Source of the DNA: Chitinophagaceae bacterium
GTDB lineage: Bacteria > Bacteroidota > Bacteroidia > Chitinophagales > Chitinophagaceae
DNA length: 64,000 bases
NCBI GenBank assembly: GCA_947371755.1
Contig: CANBQT010000003.1
Span: forward strand, 1 to 64,000
Direction: 5' to 3'
In this document: positions 25,574 to 34,804 of the stretch, one piece after another
Numbering within the stretch: the stretch's first letter is position 1
How the letters are laid out: each line of letters opens with the position of its first letter
Position numbers and translations under genes: made by a program
Notes under the pieces: generated by a model
What the model was told of the DNA's origin: nothing
Databases searched by the model: none
The model's input: only the letters and a program-made list of their open reading frames with translations

Positions 25574-26836
25574 ATGAATTTTTTGCATCACACGGGCATT
25601 TATATTACACAGGGATCGGACACGAATAACCTCATAGAAGCTTTATTATCAGGTGAGTTATGTATCAATAATATTGATTTTAAGCACCTTAAACCTGCAG
25701 TATATTCAGATCAAACTTTGAAGCATTTTTTGGAAGAGGAATTCCTTCATGGAGGAACAGCTTTTGTATCTGAATATGATCGACCCTTACACCATATGTC
25801 TAGCGGGGAACAAAAGAAAGCCTTATTAAATCATTTGTCATTTCATCAGGCAGATTGTTTCCTGCTGGATGAATTATATGACCATATAGATCTGGCAGGT
25901 CAGGCTGCAATTAAAGAAATGATTTGTCTACTTGCTCAGACAAAAACGGTTATTCAATTGGTCCATAGAATAAAAGATGCATTGCCATTCATTCGCAATT
26001 GGATAGTCTTTCATCAGCTTCATTTAATCGAATTTGATGATCAACAAGCTTGGATCGATTGGATAGATCAACAAAAAATGAATGATTCAAAGAAAGTTTT
26101 GCCTCAACCCATCAAAGAATTTCCAGCAATTGACGGCCCTTTAGTTATGATGAATGGGGTGTCGGTTTTTTATGATGGCAGACCCATTGTTCAGGATATT
26201 CATTGGACGATTAAGCAAGGCGAATTCTGGCAATTGGTAGGGCCTAATGGAACAGGCAAATCAACATTGCTATCATTGATTAGTGGTGATAATCCCAAGG
26301 GATATGGTCAGGAGCTTTTCTTATTTGGTCGCAAAAAAGGATCTGGCGAAACAGTTTGGGATATCAAGAAAAACATTGGCTATTTTAATTCATCCATTAC
26401 CCTACATTTTAGCAGACTGGATAGCATTGAAAAAATGATTATTTCAGGGTTCAATGATTCTATTGGATTATATGTTGTTCCATCTGACCAGCAGTTGCGA
26501 CTGGCAAAGGAGTGGTTACATTTCATCGGGTTATACGATCAGAGAAATAAACCAATTCAATTTTTGCCCTTAGCTCAACAGAGAATGGTATTAATTGCAA
26601 GAGCCATGGTAAAGCATCCTCCGCTGTTAATTCTAGATGAACCTACAGCAAGTCTGGATGATGCCGGAGTTGCTTTGATCATTCAAATGATACAACAGAT
26701 TGCCAAGGAAAGTTCTTCTGCTATATTGTATGTGTCACATAGTAAAGAAGATGGATTGTATCCTGAGTATATTTTAGCATTGCATCCTAGCAATGCTGGA
26801 TCAATTGCTTCTATTCTAAAGAACAGATTGTTGTAG
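25574..26836 (+). CDS. Double ABC ATPase (ModF-like) with one degenerate P-loop
   Basis: 420 residues, two nucleotide-binding halves, no membrane segment. Half 1 (about 1-165) lacks Walker A; the place where it should be reads QGSDTNNLIEALLSGEL. It keeps the signature MSSGE (75-79) and Walker B FLLDE (96-100). Half 2 (about 190-420) has Walker A GPNGTGKS (223-230) and Walker B LLILDEPTASLD but a degenerate signature (LPLAQ, 331-335). So one composite site, Walker A/B of half 2 with signature of half 1, remains intact. The ModF family is known for soluble double ABC proteins; no transporter gene is adjacent. Confidence 0.85.
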   Translation: MNFLHHTGIYITQGSDTNNLIEALLSGELCINNIDFKHLKPAVYSDQTLKHFLEEEFLHGGTAFVSEYDRPLHHMSSGEQKKALLNHLSFHQADCFLLDELYDHIDLAGQAAIKEMICLLAQTKTVIQLVHRIKDALPFIRNWIVFHQLHLIEFDDQQAWIDWIDQQKMNDSKKVLPQPIKEFPAIDGPLVMMNGVSVFYDGRPIVQDIHWTIKQGEFWQLVGPNGTGKSTLLSLISGDNPKGYGQELFLFGRKKGSGETVWDIKKNIGYFNSSITLHFSRLDSIEKMIISGFNDSIGLYVVPSDQQLRLAKEWLHFIGLYDQRNKPIQFLPLAQQRMVLIARAMVKHPPLLILDEPTASLDDAGVALIIQMIQQIAKESSSAILYVSHSKEDGLYPEYILALHPSNAGSIASILKNRLL

Positions 26837-26929
26837 TGGTTGTTTCAGGTGTTTTCTTCCTGTCTTTTTTCTCGAAACACCCGAGAGAAAAACCGTGTCT
26901 TAACTGTTTTAATCCTTTTCGGTAGCTAT

Positions 26930-26937
26930 TATGTTTG
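26930..26937 (+). promoter_or_regulatory. -7 promoter box (TATGTTTG) of the papain-like peptidase gene
   Basis: TATGTTTG matches TAnnTTTG; a TTTT run lies 19 bases upstream where the -33 TTTG is expected. Transcription would start near 26944, leaving a 35-nt leader. Confidence 0.5.
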
Positions 26938-26979
26938 TTGAAATAGTAATAAACTAATTATTCATCTAAAACAACAAAC

Positions 26980-27786
26980 ATGGCTAAGACTAAAAAGTTA
27001 ACTGCAGCCTATTCTTATGGTTGGCTTCCAGATCTTCCCGATCACCGTGATCTAATGTATGCTGCTCCATTGATGGTTATGCGGAAGCTTCCTGAAAAAA
27101 TAGATTTGAGAGCATCCTGCCCAGTTGTTTACGATCAGGGCACACTCGGGAGTTGCACCGCCAATGCACTTGGTGCTGCGTTTCAATTTGGCCAGATCAA
27201 ACAATCCATTCCAAATTTTATTCCATCCAGGCTTTTTATTTATTATAATGAGCGGGTATTGATCCACACAGTTCTTTCAGATAGTGGTGCTTTCATCAGG
27301 GATGGTATTAAAACAATGAATGCGAAGGGAGTTTGTAACGAAAAAGATTGGCCTTATATCATTTCTCAATTCAGCACCAAGCCACCCGCTACATTATATA
27401 AAAAGGCAAGTACCAATCAGGTATTGAATTATATGCGTTTAAACAATATGAATCTATTACAATTGCAATCTTGTTTGGCGGAGGGATTCCCTTTCGTTTT
27501 TGGATTTACAGTATTCGAAAGTTTTGAAACTATCAGTAAAAATGGAATTATGCCCATGCCAAAAGCAGATGAACAAAGATTAGGAGGACATGCAGTGATG
27601 GCAGTGGGTTATGATAATGCCAAAAAAATGTTCATTGTTCGTAATTCCTGGACAAAAAACTGGGGTGATCATGGCTATTTTTATATGCCCTATTCTTATA
27701 TCACTGATATGAATAGGGCGGATGATTTTTGGACAATTCGATTGGTTGAAAAAGGGCTTGGGTTAAGAAAAAATAAGTCCAATTAG
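26980..27786 (+). CDS. C1A papain-family cysteine peptidase
   Basis: 268 residues with no classical signal peptide or long propeptide. Catalytic residues are all present: Gln53 and Cys59 in VYDQGTLGSCTANALG, His in LGGHAVMAVGYD and Asn in VRNSWTKNWGDHGYF. The DLPDHRDLMY start is common to bacterial papain-like proteins. Without an evident export signal it may stay inside the cell or leave by an unusual route. It stands alone between an ABC ATPase and a response regulator and ends in a strong terminator. Confidence 0.88.
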   Translation: MAKTKKLTAAYSYGWLPDLPDHRDLMYAAPLMVMRKLPEKIDLRASCPVVYDQGTLGSCTANALGAAFQFGQIKQSIPNFIPSRLFIYYNERVLIHTVLSDSGAFIRDGIKTMNAKGVCNEKDWPYIISQFSTKPPATLYKKASTNQVLNYMRLNNMNLLQLQSCLAEGFPFVFGFTVFESFETISKNGIMPMPKADEQRLGGHAVMAVGYDNAKKMFIVRNSWTKNWGDHGYFYMPYSYITDMNRADDFWTIRLVEKGLGLRKNKSN

Positions 27787-27797
27787 GCATTAAAAAT

Positions 27798-27830
27798 AAA
27801 AAGCAGTCCTGAAAGTCAGGACTGCTTTTT
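27798..27830 (+). terminator. Rho-independent terminator of the papain-like gene
   Basis: AAAAAGCAGTCCTGA (27798-27812), loop AAG, TCAGGACTGCTTTTT (27816-27830): a 15-bp perfect stem with a T run. Confidence 0.9.
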
Positions 27831-28079
27831 TATTTCAATAAACAGCTATTGGGGGGGACAATATCTTCTTATATTATAAATTTACTAGTTTAATTTTTTC
27901 GTCAAATTAACTAAATCGTCATTTATTATCAAAATTTAAGTTTTTGATATAAATGTGCCGACTTAGTTAAATAAAATGACCATTTTACATATCATTTATA
28001 GGCAATCATCAAATTGTAATAGAAATCCATCATAAAACTAGACTAGAATCCATCCTTTTTAACCTTATTTGCCCTCGCC

Positions 28080-28442
28080 ATGAATTATAAAATATTGATC
28101 ATTGAAGATGAAAAAAGGATCAGAGATTCCATCATTGAATTCTTGGAAATCTATGGATATAAAGTGGTAGGAGCAGAAAATGGGGAAGTCGGAATTCGAG
28201 TTGCTTTTGAAGAAAAACCTGATCTGATCTTTTGTGATATGATGATGCCTGTATTAGATGGGATGGGTGTATTAAAGGCCATTAACTCTTCCACATTGGC
28301 TGGTACCCCCTTTATATTTCTTACTGCCCTGGCACAAACCGATGAATCAAATACAGCCATGAGTTTAGGAGCGGATGGGTATATATTCAAACCGTTTAAG
28401 TCAAAAGAGCTTCTGGAAGTTATTAAGAAGTGGCTTCAATAA
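28080..28442 (+). CDS. Single-domain response regulator (receiver only)
   Basis: 120 residues, a complete receiver domain and nothing else: acidic pair Glu9/Asp10 in IIEDE, phospho-acceptor Asp53 in FCDMMMP, Thr in LTAL and Lys in FKPFKSKE. With no output domain it would act by protein contact, as CheY or Spo0F do. It ends 4 bp from the stop of a multi-PAS histidine kinase on the other strand, a natural partner. The 292 bp upstream hold the previous terminator, a G7 run (about 27850-27856) and AT-rich sequence with no gene. Confidence 0.9.
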   Translation: MNYKILIIEDEKRIRDSIIEFLEIYGYKVVGAENGEVGIRVAFEEKPDLIFCDMMMPVLDGMGVLKAINSSTLAGTPFIFLTALAQTDESNTAMSLGADGYIFKPFKSKELLEVIKKWLQ

Positions 28443-28446
28443 AGTC

Positions 28447-31038
28447 TTAAATAGGATTTTGTGTTTGGTAGGGTAATTTAATTTTAAAAGTTGTTCCAAT
28501 ATTTGGTTTGCTTTCAAAAGTTACTTGTCCTCCATGCAATTCAATAAAGTAGTGAACTAATACCAGGCCAATCCCCGTGCCTTTTATATTTTGAACATTT
28601 GTAGCTCTGAAAAAAGATTTGAACATCTGGCTTTGTTCCTCCACTGGAATACCAATGCCATAGTCGGTAATTGTTATTTCAACATGATCATCTAGATATT
28701 GCAGATTTACACTTGGATTCTTTTTATTTTTTGAATATTTGAATGCATTAGAAATTAAATTTTCAAAAATAAGCGACATGAATACTTTATCAAATTCAAT
28801 TAATTTCTGATCACCTTGAACAGAAAATTCTATTCCTCTTTTGTCTTCCTGAAGTTCAATCTTCTTTTTGATAATTTCACTTAAAAATGGGGTAAGGTTC
28901 TCTTTGCTTTTATTCAATTCAAAGGTCTCAGATTCGATCTTACCTAACATTAAAATATCATTGATAAGTGTTGAAAGCCTTTCAACTTCTTCATCAATAT
29001 TTTGGATATGTTTTTTTGCCTTGGGAATATTTAGATTTTCTTGGTCTTCTAAATAGATGCCGGCAAGTTCTGCACTGGTTTTGATGGTGGTCATGGGTGT
29101 TCTAAATTCATGTGAAGCCATGCTCACGAACTTAGATTTCAATTGATTTAATTCACGTTCTTTTTCTAAAGAAGTTAAAAGCTGATGCTCAAGAATCTTT
29201 CTTTCGTCGATGATTCGAGAAGAAGCATTAATTAGCTTTCTGCCATAAAATTCATCATAGAAGATTTTAGCATTGGTTTCAATCCAATGGTAATTCCCTT
29301 TTTTATTTTTAAAACGATAGGTGGTATAACTATCAATATTTTTTGTCTTATGTTGTAGATTAGAAAAGTTGATTAATGAACTAAGATCCTCAGGGTGTAT
29401 ATACTGATTCACATTTTTACCTTTTAATTCATCTACTTGGATGCCCAATACATTTGAGAAGGATGGAGATACATACAGGAAAGTTCCATTTGTTTCCAGG
29501 AGACAAACCAGATCGTTTACGTTTTTGGATAATAGTTCATAGCGGTAACTATTCTCTTTTTCAACTGTGATGTCTTTTAATGTACCTGTTGTGCCTTTGA
29601 TATTGCTTTCAGAATCTAATAGTAGGGTTGCAAAAACGCGAATCCATTTTACCTTTCCTGATTTTGTGATATATCTTATTTCGTGCGTACAATAAGGCTT
29701 CTCCCTATTAATCAAAGGCGTAAATAGTATCTGGTTTTTTTCTACATCATCCGGATGAAGATAGTTGAAGAATAATGTACCAATGGATTCGTCTATTGTG
29801 AATTCCATGATATTTTCCCAGGCCTTGTTCAAATAACTCCAATTTCCTTCCTGGTCTGTTTGAAAAACCATATCTGTTACATGATCAACAACATATTTGT
29901 ATTTCTCTTCGCTCTCAATCAATTTTCTTTGAGATTCATTTTGTTCAGTAATGTTTTTATTGATGGCCGTCAATCCACAGATTTCATTTTTATTATTGAG
30001 GCAGGGAGAAATTTTCAAGTGAATGATCTGATTGCCTAAGTATAAGACGGTATCAACCAAATCGCCATTTAAAACTTTAGAATACCAATTTCTTAAATTG
30101 ATACTGATAGAAGAGTCTCCATTAATGAATTCGGTTTGTTTGCCTATCTCAGGCATCTTGCCCAAATAATTGAAATATAATTTTGAATAAGGTTCATTAA
30201 ATGATATGAATTTGTATTCCTTGTCAAGAGTATAATTCAGTTCCTGCGAAGAATTAATTTTATTATCTAAAGCATTATTCAAATAGGCAGCAGCATTCAA
30301 AAGTTTTTCCTGGCTTGATATATCGGAATGGAATACTGATACTCCCTCTACTTTATTTTTTATAATGATAGGGGAGAGCGCTATGTCATATTCTTTTCCA
30401 TCCCTTGAAAATCTATGTGTATAAAAACCTGTATCTATACACTTCGTATAAGCGATAGTATATTCTTGTTTTAAATTGTCAGGAATTTTAGCGTTGAAAA
30501 TATTTTCACCTATTTGATAGATAATCCCATACTTTTCCCAAGCCCATTTATCAAACAATTTATTTTTAGCTATGACTTTGAATTCTTTGTCAATTGCATA
30601 AAATAGTAATCCAAGATTGTCTAATAGTATTTCTGCATAATAGGTACTTAGATCTAAGACCCGTTTATTTACTTTCTCTTCTTTGAGAGGATACAAGTTG
30701 CCAATTAAAGAAACAACTTGATTGCCGTCTTTGATAACTGTACCAGAATTTATGATAGAAATATAAGTGCCATCGTATTTTTTAGCTCTTACTGTAACTT
30801 TAAATTCATTGATTTCTTTAATTCTCGTGAAGAAATCATTCACTATTGCAAAATCATCAGGATGGATCAATGATTCCCAAAAACCTTGCTGATAATAACT
30901 ATCTATTGGGTGTCCTAAAAGAGTTTCAACGGAAGGCGTAATATAGATCATTGGCTTCCCGATTTCACCTATATACATCACTGAATGCTTTGTTGCATTT
31001 AAAGCATCCAATATTTGAAAATCTTTCAGTTGGTTCAT
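28447..31038 (-). CDS. Multi-PAS sensor histidine kinase
   Basis: 863 residues without clear membrane segments, so probably cytoplasmic. About five PAS domains fill residues 1-620; PAS1, PAS4 and PAS5 are clearest (LIHPDDF, YLHPDDV and YIHPEDL mark the PAS/PAC junction). HisKA follows with His643 in MASHEFRTP, then HATPase_c with N-box ENLISNAFKYSKN, DYGIGIP and GTGIGLVLVHYF. No receiver domain is fused. It faces the receiver-only gene tail to tail (4-bp gap). The signal is unknown. Confidence 0.92.
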   Translation of the reverse strand: MNQLKDFQILDALNATKHSVMYIGEIGKPMIYITPSVETLLGHPIDSYYQQGFWESLIHPDDFAIVNDFFTRIKEINEFKVTVRAKKYDGTYISIINSGTVIKDGNQVVSLIGNLYPLKEEKVNKRVLDLSTYYAEILLDNLGLLFYAIDKEFKVIAKNKLFDKWAWEKYGIIYQIGENIFNAKIPDNLKQEYTIAYTKCIDTGFYTHRFSRDGKEYDIALSPIIIKNKVEGVSVFHSDISSQEKLLNAAAYLNNALDNKINSSQELNYTLDKEYKFISFNEPYSKLYFNYLGKMPEIGKQTEFINGDSSISINLRNWYSKVLNGDLVDTVLYLGNQIIHLKISPCLNNKNEICGLTAINKNITEQNESQRKLIESEEKYKYVVDHVTDMVFQTDQEGNWSYLNKAWENIMEFTIDESIGTLFFNYLHPDDVEKNQILFTPLINREKPYCTHEIRYITKSGKVKWIRVFATLLLDSESNIKGTTGTLKDITVEKENSYRYELLSKNVNDLVCLLETNGTFLYVSPSFSNVLGIQVDELKGKNVNQYIHPEDLSSLINFSNLQHKTKNIDSYTTYRFKNKKGNYHWIETNAKIFYDEFYGRKLINASSRIIDERKILEHQLLTSLEKERELNQLKSKFVSMASHEFRTPMTTIKTSAELAGIYLEDQENLNIPKAKKHIQNIDEEVERLSTLINDILMLGKIESETFELNKSKENLTPFLSEIIKKKIELQEDKRGIEFSVQGDQKLIEFDKVFMSLIFENLISNAFKYSKNKKNPSVNLQYLDDHVEITITDYGIGIPVEEQSQMFKSFFRATNVQNIKGTGIGLVLVHYFIELHGGQVTFESKPNIGTTFKIKLPYQTQNPI

Positions 31039-31156
31039 AAGGGGGAGAATTTAAAAAATACCGATAAATGCGTTTTCAAATTCTTTCATAGGAGTAAAAA
31101 AAGATTATTTAATTGACTATTCATGTAACTTTTTAATCAATATGGTAATTATTAGA

Positions 31157-33664
31157 TCAATTATTTGATTTTTTTAGGCGTTTGATCCATTTTATTATTT
31201 CATACCAAATCACAGAGCATGTCCCTATTCCTATAGCTAATAAAATTTGACTATAAGTGAGTCTGGCAAATCCAAAGAACTGTGTAAGTATGGGAACAAA
31301 GATCAAAAATCCGGTAATTGCTATCGTAATGAGAATGATCAGTAAAACTAAATTATTCTTATATTTTAGTGTGGCAAACAACGAGTAGTAAAAGGATCGA
31401 TTTACCAGGGTAAGGATGATATTAGCAGCTATCAAAACAGTGAATACCATGGTTCTGGTTGTGGCTTCATCTAAATTTTGATGAACAGCCCATTGGTAGG
31501 ATGCCAGTGTGCCTAGGGTGATCATTAACCCTTGAATAATACTGGTAGTTAGTTCTTTCACATTAAAAAATGTATTGCTTAATGCGCGCGGTTTTTGACT
31601 CATGGTATTTTTTTCCATGGGCTCGTTTTCATAAATAATGGAACAAGTGGGCCCCATGATCAATTCTAAAAAAATAATATGAACGGGGCTGAAAATATTT
31701 GGATAGACCCATCCAAGTGCAAGAGGCATGAATACAGTTAGTACTATAGGTATATGAATGGAGATAATGTATTGTATTGCCTTTTTTAAATTGGTATAGA
31801 TTCTTCTCCCCATTGCTATCGCATCAACCATCTTCGAAAGATCATCCTCTATCAGAATCAATGAAGCCGCTTGTTTGGCAATCTCCGTTCCTTTTTTACC
31901 CATGGCAATTCCAATATGTGCAGCTTTCAGTGCAGGTCCGTCATTCACACCATCGCCTGTCATCGCTACGATTTCATTATTTCTCTTTAATGCGTTAATA
32001 ATTCTGAGTTTGGCTTCTGGAAACATTCTTGTGAAGATCTGGGTATCAATTACTCTTTTGTCTAACGCTTCATCACTTAAAGCCATTAGTTCATCGCCAG
32101 TAATAGTTTGGTCATACCTTCTGAAACCAACCTGTTCTGCTATAGATGCAGTTGTAGCAGCATTATCGCCAGTTACAATTTTAACTGAAATTCCTGCCTC
32201 GTAAAAATGATTCAGTACTTCACCGATATTCTTTTTTGGTGGATCATAAAAGGCAAGAACGCCCTTGAATTCAAATCTGAATTCCTGTTGTGTTTCTGGG
32301 AAATCATTTCCAATGTGTGTTGTTTCTGCCACACAGAGTACTCGGTACCCTTCCGTTGTGAAGGTTTCAATTGCTTTTTGGATTTCTTCAACCTGTTCCT
32401 TTGTTACATTTGAAACATCCATAATGGCCTCAGGTGCACCTTTTGCAGCAATGATCCTTTGCTTACTTTCATTTTCAAATAAATGCGTCATCATAGGTGG
32501 TTTTCCACTTAGAGGATATTCATGGATCATTTTAAATTGGGGTCTTTCGTCTGATTCTGCCTGTGAAAAATAACATTCATGCAGAGCAATTTCCATCGGG
32601 TCAAAAGGAATGGGTTCACTGGCCCACATGGCAGTTCTAATCAGATCTTTTTCAAAATGACTGAGTTGTTGTGAAGTATCACTGATCTTATTGTCTGCCA
32701 AAGCAAATACTTTAGCCAGACTCATTTTGTTTTCTGTGAGGGTACCTGTTTTATCAGTACAAATAATTGTGGCACTACCAAGTGTTTCTACTGTTTTTGT
32801 TTGTTTTACAATGATCCCCATTTGCATTAAACGCCAAGCTCCTAATGCCATAAAAGTGGCAAGTGCTACAGGAATTTCCTCTGGTAAGATACTCATGGCC
32901 AGCGTTAAAGCTTTTAGTAAACTGTCGAGCAGATCTTTTGAATGTACATAGTTGATGAGCCATACTGTTAAAAAAACAATTGCTCCTATGATTACCATCT
33001 TCTTTACAAAATTGAAAATCTGTTTTTCAAGGGGCGTTTTTTCTTCCTCAATACTTTCTAAACTTTTCCCAATCTTGCCAAGCTTTGTTTCGTTTCCGGT
33101 TGCTGTGATTGTTGCAATGGCTAATCCTCCTGCAACACTGGTACCTCTATAGATATAAGGATCTTCTTTTGTTGCATCTTTAAAAACCGAGAAAGATTCT
33201 CCTGTAAGAACTGATTCATTCACAGAAAAATCATTTGATCTAACAATGATACCGTCTGCTGCAATTGAATTACCTTCTTCTACCATTAAATAATCACCCA
33301 CTACCAGTTCCTCACTTTTAATTTCAATCAACTCTCCATTGCGGATTACTTTTGAACTAGGCTCTGAAAAGTTTTTTAATTTTTCTAAGGCATTTCTACT
33401 CCTTTTATCCTGGAACAATGAAATAGCGGCTACCAAAAAAATAGCACAGGTTAAAAAAATACCATCTCCGGTTTTACCACTCACGAAATAGATAATGGAG
33501 GCAGCTAATAAAAGAACCACCATGGGTTCTTTTGCCAAACTTTTTAGTGCATCGATGAATCCATTTTCTTTTTTGTATTCGAGTGTATTATGGCCAAATT
33601 TTGCCCTTGCTTCTATTACTTGCTGATCAGTTAACCCGTCAATATTGTAATTGTTATTTGCCAT
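31157..33664 (-). CDS. P2-type cation-transporting ATPase, Ca2+-ATPase-like
   Basis: About 835 residues from the ATG at 33664 (MANNNYNIDGL); an ATG at 33688 would add eight residues. Motifs in order (numbered from 33688): actuator TGES (162-165), TM4 PEEIP (269-273), phosphorylation Asp312 in CTDKTGTLTEN, nucleotide-domain KGAPEAIMDV, and MTGDGVNDGPALK. About ten membrane helices. There are no N-terminal metal-binding domains, so it belongs with Ca2+/Mn2+-type P2 pumps rather than the heavy-metal P1B class. The ion is not certain. Confidence 0.88.
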   Translation of the reverse strand: MANNNYNIDGLTDQQVIEARAKFGHNTLEYKKENGFIDALKSLAKEPMVVLLLAASIIYFVSGKTGDGIFLTCAIFLVAAISLFQDKRSRNALEKLKNFSEPSSKVIRNGELIEIKSEELVVGDYLMVEEGNSIAADGIIVRSNDFSVNESVLTGESFSVFKDATKEDPYIYRGTSVAGGLAIATITATGNETKLGKIGKSLESIEEEKTPLEKQIFNFVKKMVIIGAIVFLTVWLINYVHSKDLLDSLLKALTLAMSILPEEIPVALATFMALGAWRLMQMGIIVKQTKTVETLGSATIICTDKTGTLTENKMSLAKVFALADNKISDTSQQLSHFEKDLIRTAMWASEPIPFDPMEIALHECYFSQAESDERPQFKMIHEYPLSGKPPMMTHLFENESKQRIIAAKGAPEAIMDVSNVTKEQVEEIQKAIETFTTEGYRVLCVAETTHIGNDFPETQQEFRFEFKGVLAFYDPPKKNIGEVLNHFYEAGISVKIVTGDNAATTASIAEQVGFRRYDQTITGDELMALSDEALDKRVIDTQIFTRMFPEAKLRIINALKRNNEIVAMTGDGVNDGPALKAAHIGIAMGKKGTEIAKQAASLILIEDDLSKMVDAIAMGRRIYTNLKKAIQYIISIHIPIVLTVFMPLALGWVYPNIFSPVHIIFLELIMGPTCSIIYENEPMEKNTMSQKPRALSNTFFNVKELTTSIIQGLMITLGTLASYQWAVHQNLDEATTRTMVFTVLIAANIILTLVNRSFYYSLFATLKYKNNLVLLIILITIAITGFLIFVPILTQFFGFARLTYSQILLAIGIGTCSVIWYEIIKWIKRLKKSNN

Positions 33665-33736
33665 TATGAGGAATTGGTTGAACTGCATATTAGTTCAATT
33701 ATGGCTATAGTTCCAATGACAATGGTCAGCTTTTAG

Positions 33737-33784
33737 TTAAAGACCTAATACCGTCTTCAGTTTGGCATAAGCGGCTTGTTTCAT
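33737..33784 (-). other. Possible 15-codon leader ORF before the P-type ATPase
   Basis: A short frame, MKQAAYAKLKTVLGL and stop, lies in the 152-bp gap between the EamA transporter and the P-type ATPase, all on the minus strand. AGGTAAG lies about 12 bases before its ATG. It is amphipathic and lysine-rich. Too short to prove as a gene. Confidence 0.25.
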
Positions 33785-33840
33785 TGTATTTTCTTACCTA
33801 AGTTGAGATTAGCAGGTCTGAAAAAGAGAAACCTATCATT

Positions 33841-34785
33841 TTATGGATATTTGGTTTGATTGTTTTTTGATTGCCAGCCAATCAGAAGTACGCCGATGAT
33901 TACCAAAATGGTTCCTATGATCTGTGGTACAATGATATTTTCACCTAGGAAGAAATGTGCCTGTATGATAGTGGATACTGGCCCAATACTGGTTATGATA
34001 GATACATTATTGCTTCCTATTTTTTTCATCCCATTACTCATCATAAAGGAAGGGAGAACAGTGGCGATCATAGCTAGTGCAATACTATACCAAATGAGCG
34101 TGGGTGTAAAGGGAATTTGTTGAATATTTTTTGTCAGTAAAAAATGAGTGAAAATGCCTGCTGTTGCGGATAACATGGCATAGGCTGTATATCTCGTAAC
34201 ACCAACTTTCGGGATCATTCTTCCAGTACCCACTAAATAAAAACTATAAGTGACGGCACATAGAAAAATCATGAAAGAACCAAAATAAAAATGGGGATTG
34301 CTGGTGTCAATTTTCATCTCACCTAAGTAAGCAATCCCAATTCCCAGATAGGTTAATACCAATGCACTGATCTGCATTTTATTAAGCTTGGTCTTATAAA
34401 GAAAAGTATTGATTAAAACAGAAAAAGTAGGGTAGAGGAATAATATCAATCTTTCTAATCCTGCTGACACATATTGCAGTCCAACAAAATCAAATAAGCT
34501 ACTTAAATAGTATCCGAAAATACCCAGAAGAATTAGGAAAAACCATTGTCTGGCATTGAGGGTAACTGAGGATTCTTTTTTGAAACCTATCCATGCTGCT
34601 ACTAGATAAAATGGCAATGAAAATAGCATGCGAAGCGTAAGTAAAGTAACCGCATCGATGCCTGTTGATTTGAAAGCCAGTTTTACAAAAATGGCTTTTG
34701 TAGAAAAAAATACAGCACCCAAAATCGTTATTAGAAATCCTGCTAAACTTATCTGGTATGCTGTATCTTTTTTGCTTTGCTGCAT
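33841..34785 (-). CDS. EamA/DMT-family transporter
   Basis: 314 residues, ten membrane segments in two EamA repeats (about 15-150 and 165-305). VFFSTKAIFVKLAFKSTGIDAVTLLTLRMLF and GPVSTIIQAHFFLGE are the two family signatures. These export metabolites or amino acids across the inner membrane. It begins 19 bp after dapD stops and is probably co-transcribed with it, which hints at, but does not prove, a lysine-pathway substrate. Confidence 0.85.
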   Translation of the reverse strand: MQQSKKDTAYQISLAGFLITILGAVFFSTKAIFVKLAFKSTGIDAVTLLTLRMLFSLPFYLVAAWIGFKKESSVTLNARQWFFLILLGIFGYYLSSLFDFVGLQYVSAGLERLILFLYPTFSVLINTFLYKTKLNKMQISALVLTYLGIGIAYLGEMKIDTSNPHFYFGSFMIFLCAVTYSFYLVGTGRMIPKVGVTRYTAYAMLSATAGIFTHFLLTKNIQQIPFTPTLIWYSIALAMIATVLPSFMMSNGMKKIGSNNVSIITSIGPVSTIIQAHFFLGENIIVPQIIGTILVIIGVLLIGWQSKNNQTKYP

Positions 34786-34804
34786 ATTTTATTGCTCGAA
34801 CCCT

